64,000 nt of DNA. Source: Stictocephala bisonia (lineage: Eukaryota > Arthropoda > Insecta > Hemiptera > Membracidae). The translations under genes were made by a program, and so were the position numbers. The DNA is taken from the NCBI GenBank assembly GCA_035578905.1, contig JAQJVL010000002.1, positions 6,572,717-6,636,716 of the forward strand, in the 5' to 3' direction. Below, piece by piece: positions 58,892-64,000 of the stretch (the stretch's first letter is position 1; each line of letters opens with the position of its first letter). Below the pieces are notes generated by a model. That model searched no databases. It was not told the DNA's origin and saw only the letters and a program-made list of their open reading frames with translations.

Positions 58892-61373
58892 CTAGTAGTG
58901 TCCGTGCTCGTACAGATGGGGTTTGTAGGAGCCATCGTCGTAGTGCCTTGCGGCATCGTAGTGTGCCGAGTAGGCACCCTCACCCTTGTAGCTACCATCG
59001 TCATAGGCACCAGCGTAGTGGGCACCATAGGCACCAGCCCAGTGGGAAACAGGGGCGACGTAAGCACCATGGGCAGCACCAGCAGCCAGACCAAGGTGAG
59101 CGGCCTTAGCGGCAGCGACCTCAGGAGTGTCAGCAAGGAAACCAGAGGGGAGGACGACGGGAGCAGCGTGGGAACCGTAGTAGGCACCAGAGTATCCATA
59201 AGCGGGAGCAACAACGGCATGGCTGGAGGCCTTGGCTACTTCGGAAAGGTGAGCGGCTTTGGCGGCGGCAACCTCAGGGGTGTCAGCCAAGTATCCAGAG
59301 GGAGTGACAACGGGGGTGGCGTAGGAACCGTGGTAGGCACCAGCGTAGCTACCGGCATAACCAGCACCAGCGTATCCGTGGGCGGAGGCATGGCTGGAAG
59401 CCTTGGCGACCTCAGACAAGTGAGCGGCTTTGGCGGCAGCAACCTCAGGGGTGTCGGCCAGGTATCCAGAGGGAGTGACGACGGGAGTGGCTAGAGGACC
59501 ATGGTAGCCCCCGTGAGCGTATCCTCCATGGGCGTAGGCTCCATGGGCATAGCCTCCATGAGCGTAGGCTCCGTGGTAAGGCGCCCAACTAGAAAGGGCG
59601 GACTGAGCGAAGCAAGCGACGGCAGCGAACACAACCTGATAAGAAAATATTTTATTATTTTTAGTTAATTTATTATAATTAAAATTATGTGATGATTGAA
59701 TAAGATCAACGATAAATGAACTAATTTAAATTTATATTATAACAGAATAACTATTATTATCAGGTACGGTATAGTATTAGAGGTATTGTTTATTCTTTTA
59801 CGTTTCATTTCATGGTAGTAAAATGTATTCCTCTCTTTTGATACTGTTTAGTCCTATATTTTACTTTTTACGACTTATCGTAAGTAAGCTGTGGTTGTTT
59901 TCTTATATCGTATTTAATTCATACTACCTTTATTAAAATGATTAAATAAGTTTTAAACAAAAAAGCATTTTATATGGTATTAATTAAAATTAAAATCAAC
60001 CCAGTATTAATAGTTTTCTAATTGAATATTTTAAATTTACTTTTAATGCAATATGTACGTATGATTTTACGAATTAAAGCAAGTAATATAATGGTTAATA
60101 ATGTATCTATCATTGCGTAGTTATTAAATAAAGTATTTATTTTAAAATGTAACCCATGATTTGAAATGGTTTGAATTTCAATACAATACTGTTTATATAA
60201 TTAAAAATACACATAGTTAATGCAATGGATTCAGAATACTGTTCTAAAGCATCTTGACATAAAACAAACGATTTTTTTATTATTCCTCCAAAATAAACAC
60301 TCTCTGGTCTTTGCTCAAAACCATGTTTCTAACCTCAACTTAATGACATCGCACGAAACCCAAATAAAGTGATCAATAATGCAACAACGTTAATCAGCTG
60401 ATAGCCAAGGAAGAAGACAAACCAGGGCTATCAACCTGTGAACTTGTAAATAGGGTTGCGGTTTAAAAGAAATACCCTGTATATCATATTGCACAAAATT
60501 TATTTTTTTAACTTAATATATCAGTTAACCATTTTCCTACGACAACAATATAAACAATAATAAATTACTAACAATTATTAATAACAACTCGTGCTAAAAA
60601 GAATGTTTGTCTAATACAGCACAGATGTATCACTGTGTTTCTTTCAAAATAAGCCATTAAAATAAACATAAAACTAAAGAACCGTTCATTTCAAAGTCAA
60701 AAATATGAATAATGATATTAATAAATTATGAACTTACTTAAAACTTATCGATAATCAACAAAGATTGTTTCGGATATAGTAGTATTATGTTTAAAACATT
60801 ATTTTGAATATAATCGATAGCATTTCTTCTTTTGTCATATATTTTTGTTTGATTTACAAATTACTATATTACTTTTGTGCCATATTGTTACATATATGTT
60901 TCTTTTAAAAAATAAAAAATTTTTTAAATTAAACGTTTGAAGTAGTTTTTTTTTTTTTTAATTAATTTAAGTAGACCCATCTGAACTGGTGAGTGAGGGT
61001 TATAACAAAAATACTATTCGTTTATTTAACAAAAAATAATTTTTATTTAAAGGGAAACTCTGAATAGCAAAACATAACTAGTACAAAATAAATGTAACAA
61101 TAAATATAACTTGTATCTACTGATTATTGACTGTAGGATTCATTTTAACTAATATTTAACTTCTTTTTCGGAAATATTTTTCCGATGCAATAACAATTCT
61201 CTCTTAAAAATGTATATTTTTCCTTAAATTTTATCAAATAACACGAAAATTTTGATTTTATTTTAAAAAAATATTTTATTCTTAGTTACAATTCTTATAC
61301 TTTGAGTTTCAATTTAATAATAATGTACTGAAAAGCTATAAGAACAGAGCAAAGTACTTACGAAGACCTTCAT
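58892..61373 (-). CDS. Cuticular protein with three 18-residue motifs (gene 4), two exons
   Basis: Secreted structural cuticle protein of 251 residues on the minus strand, the longest of the four. Exon 1 is 61373-61362 (ATG AAG GTC TTC, MKVF) and exon 2 is 59635-58892. The donor is gtaagt and the acceptor ttatcag ends at 59636, phase 0. The signal peptide is about 1-18. Residues 27-48 are a run of Y-A-H-G repeats, longer than in genes 2 and 3. The motif with [14 protein letters not shown] occurs three times, at 55-76, 112-133 and 163-184. Motifs 1 and 2 are identical to each other ([12 protein letters not shown]) and differ from motif 3 ([12 protein letters not shown]). That points to internal duplication of the first repeat unit. 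The C-terminus again carries two DDGSYK units and ends YEHGHY. Histidine content is high for a cuticle protein. Confidence 0.93.
59636..61361 (-). other. Intron of cuticle gene 4
   Basis: Phase-0 GT-AG intron of 1,726 bases, AT-rich. No internal gene or repeat recognised. Confidence 0.85.
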
Positions 61374-61423
61374 GATGGATGGGTGATGTCTGTGAGACCT
61401 ATGTCCGAACCAGCGTGCCTCCG

Positions 61424-61431
61424 CTTATATA
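61424..61431 (-). promoter_or_regulatory. TATA box of cuticle gene 4
   Basis: TATATAAG on the minus strand, 58 bases before the ATG, in the same CTGTATATAAGC context as gene 3. The leader shares GGTCTCACAGACATCACCC and CATCCATCATGAAGG with gene 3. Confidence 0.85.
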
Positions 61432-61439
61432 CAGGCTTA

Positions 61440-63235
61440 CAAGGTCGTCTCCAATATTTGGCCCTCCTATCACTTGGTCCGGTATATGATTATATGGACA
61501 ACACTTCCTTTGCAGGAAAACTATGGTCTAAAATTAGGTTTTTTAGAGCTACAATATTTCTATTTGTAACAATTAGATTTTGTTTGTTCTGCAGAAGATT
61601 TATGCAATTAAGTTTGTTACATATTTTTATGTTGCAAATCAAACAGTCATAGCTTTGTACTTAGTCTTGACGGACAGTACTTTATGTACTAGTCTTATAA
61701 GGTGTTAGTAAATATATTTATTTAGTAAAGATGAACATTTATTGAAAATTTTTTCGTTTATTAATTATTTAAATAAATATGTTTAAAATGTATAAATAAT
61801 GAATTGTCAAACAATTGCAATACATTTTTAGTGACGCTGATAAATTCAATTACCTCAAGGAGATGTTTTAATAAATGTTTTACACTACAAAATATTAGCG
61901 AAATTACTGTGCTATAAAACTATGTAATATCATTTTAAACTAATGATTATTCTTAATGTCATAAAACATAATTATCATATAAATTTAATTTATTTTGATA
62001 TAAATTACTGTACTTGAAATGGTTTAGTATGTATAATGAACAGTAGATAAAAAAATATAAGCTACTCAACTAAAATGTTGTCACTTAAAGCTACGAGATT
62101 ATTATCTTTTCTGTTGTGTTTAATTAATGTTAACAAATTAAACGGAAAACCAATTCAAAACTACACTTGGTGATACAAGGAAACATAGTAGTAAAATAAG
62201 CTACTTAATAATATTAGATAGAAATTTGTTATTTTTGTGAGTATATTAATTGAAACTAACTTTAAATATATATAATTTGTTGTTATCTAACTGTTATATA
62301 CTGTGTTTGGACCAACATACGAAACGGAAACAATTATTTTTTTTTTTTGATATAATATTAAAATAAACATAAATTCAGAAACAAAACAATTTTATGACTA
62401 TTTTCAGAAAATTTAAGATTCCAAACTAAATTTATCACGCCTGACTTTAGAGCACCTTAGAAAGAATAATAACTAGTATATAATAAACTTAAGAGGGCAA
62501 AACTTTCTTAAGATCTGAAAGTTTTAAATTAAAATTAGATTTTTATTTAGTTTTTACTGAACATTTTTATTGAGCGTTCTTGTTTTAAGATTCCTTGGAT
62601 ATGTCCAATTATATTGAATTTGTTTTAAGGGTACCATGTGTAAAAGTACCTTTAATAATAATGAATATTATTTTAATATGTGATAATTTTGAATAGTAAT
62701 TTATAAACACGTATTTTACTACACGATTTTAAAAGACATATATTTACTACTAGAATAATCTTTATAACAATTTACACATTTTATATATATGTTCCACAGT
62801 AAAAAGTACTCTGATTAAAGTTCACGATGTATCATTAGAGAGTATGTTGTATTTCAAATTACATCATAAACTTAATCTAATGATCTTATTTAGTTATATC
62901 TAAATAATATCGTCCCAAGGAGATCAAGGAATGCTTTATTAGCCGCAAGGAAAAGGAAATGATCGTTAATGTACCAGATTGGACGAATTTAAATCTAGTA
63001 ATTTCCTGGTACCGTTCAAGGTCAGTATGAATCTACTGTAGTCAGCAACTTGCACTGTTTAAGTAACAAAAGAAGGTGAAATAATTGTAAGTGTTACTAC
63101 AAGCAACTACTTAAATGAGTTTCGGTATTTGTTCCATAGTCTGGTTCGATACAAATTATTGTTTATAATAATATTCCTCTACTGCTAACTTACAATAGAA
63201 TTTGTGATACAACATTTGTGTTATATTTATAAGTA
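61440..63235. other. AT-rich upstream region of gene 4 with one FTZ-F1-type site
   Basis: No gene. TCAAGGTCA at 63016-63024 is a perfect FTZ-F1 consensus about 1.6 kb upstream of the start codon. It lies in a locally GC-richer stretch (62920-63060). Otherwise nothing recognised. Confidence 0.4.
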
Positions 63236-63239
63236 TATG

Positions 63240-63335
63240 GAATACTTATATATAATATTGAACTCATAACCATATTATATGTACTTGTTTACTACGCACT
63301 TTTGAAGAATATATGTATGTTATTTTCTCTACAGT
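63240..63335 (-). repeat. Fragment shared with the upstream region of gene 3
   Basis: CTCATAACCATATTATATG and TACTACGCACTTTTGAAGAA, then TATGTATGTTATTTT, match the order at about 50720-50790 (TCATAACCAC..TATTACGCACTTTTGAACAG..TACGTATGTTATTTTT). Orientation relative to the gene is the same in both places. It is a short remnant of common upstream ancestry. Confidence 0.6.
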
Positions 63336-63761
63336 CAAGACCAGATAGTGATAGAATTGATATACTTGGCTTAATCATTATGATCTATAGTGAAAATGAG
63401 ATAGAGTTGATATTGGTTATTTTATATATTCAAGTTAATAAATTTTCAACAAAAACCAATAAATTTTACTTTCAACTAGGCCTTTCACCAGCAACGCCAT
63501 CATCCGATTTTTTTACTTTTTTCATATTTTTTCTTTTCCTTTTTTTTTATTTATTTCTAAACAAACAACAAATTAGTTGGGAAAACAGATGCAAACATTA
63601 GACAGATTGTGACATTAGACTTACATACAGCCTTACATATAAATACGAAAATAAGTTAATAATAAACGAGAATTTTTAATAGGCCCATTTTTATTGTTCA
63701 CTAAAAATGAATTACTTTTGTTTACAAAATATGTTTCCAGGGCATTTAAGTATTTAGAAGA

Positions 63762-64000
63762 TTATACTGACTTTACTATTTTTGAATTTTCTTTGGTGAT
63801 ATTATGATTTGTTGGCAACTGACTTTTCTTCTCTGTTAAATTTAATGTGCGAAAAAGGTTCTTTGAATCTTATTTTTAATTTTCTTTCTATCTGTCCTAT
63901 GTATTTTTGTTTGCAGTTATCACACTTAATTTCATATATTCCTGATAGATTTTCATTTTTAATGTTATCTTTAGGGTTATTCAGTTTGTTTTTTAATTTG
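63762..64000 (-). pseudogene. GIY-YIG fragment of a Penelope-like element, cut by the window edge
   Basis: On the minus strand from the window end the frame reads KLKNKLNNPKDN, then LSGIYEIKCDNCKQKYIGQ, a clear GIY-YIG signature with the C..C pair, then RKLKIRFKE. After that the sequence (RTLNLTEKK, a His-containing stretch) ends at a TAA at 63764-63762, short of a full domain. It is a decayed copy and differs from the other two in the window. The rest lies beyond the right edge. Downstream on its strand, at about 63480-63520, CGGATGATGGCGTTGCTGGT then GAAAGGCC resembles the terminal-repeat core of these elements. Confidence 0.75.

Noticed and set aside
61383..61652. 89-codon plus-strand open frame
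   Set aside because: It lies antisense over the leader and promoter of cuticle gene 4 and has no recognisable domain.

Overview
This is an AT-rich animal nuclear segment, most likely from a hemimetabolous insect and possibly a hemipteran. The evidence is four cuticular-protein genes carrying the 18-residue motif (core [14 protein letters not shown]), GT-AG introns, TTAGG-type telomere-like repeats inside a mobile element, Penelope-like and non-LTR retroelement fragments, and a tRNA-derived SINE. The species call is inference; nothing in the window fixes it.

Layout: gene 1 (+, 2019-5343), gene 2 (+, 38024-40498), gene 3 (-, 49917-48729) and gene 4 (-, 61373-58892). All four share one architecture: a tiny coding exon 1 of four codons (MQSV, MKVL, MKVF, MKVF), a phase-0 intron (0.6-2.9 kb), and one GC-rich exon 2 with the rest of the signal peptide and the mature protein. 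Genes 2-4 are close paralogs that also share their TATA-to-ATG spacing, their leader and a block of 3' UTR. Gene 1 is more diverged. Two decayed copies of a further paralog, at about 54010-54240 (+) and 57240-57450 (-), keep only the C-terminus and 3' UTR. About 0.8 kb of the upstream region of gene 3 recurs inverted next to the first relict. Together this looks like a cuticle-protein cluster shaped by duplication, inversion and gene loss. The products are expected to be secreted by epidermis and built into chitinous cuticle.

Between the genes the window is repeat-dominated. There are three GIY-YIG-bearing Penelope-like remnants (24490-25500, 47467-48325, 63762-64000) and two small hairpin derivatives that look related (25733-25872, 46793-46985). 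The window also has a LINE 3' end (45530-45880), three copies of a tRNA-Leu/Ser-like SINE, one different SINE-like element, and three TIR elements with internal TTAGG arrays. A further dispersed repeat family of about 0.5 kb is present in at least eight places. Tandem structures include a 114-bp satellite with a CACGTG E-box in most units (32540-33790), a 0.57-kb tandem duplication (36390-37455), and long TA, GT and CT microsatellites.

The observations most worth a second look are: a hammerhead-ribozyme-like core in the terminal repeat of a Penelope-like element; a Pumilio-type TGTAAATA in the 3' UTR of all four genes and both relicts; FTZ-F1-type sites in a repeated block of the gene 2 intron; and the inverted duplication with gene relict. 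No tRNA, rRNA or CRISPR array was recognised. I cannot demonstrate a wholly new system here.
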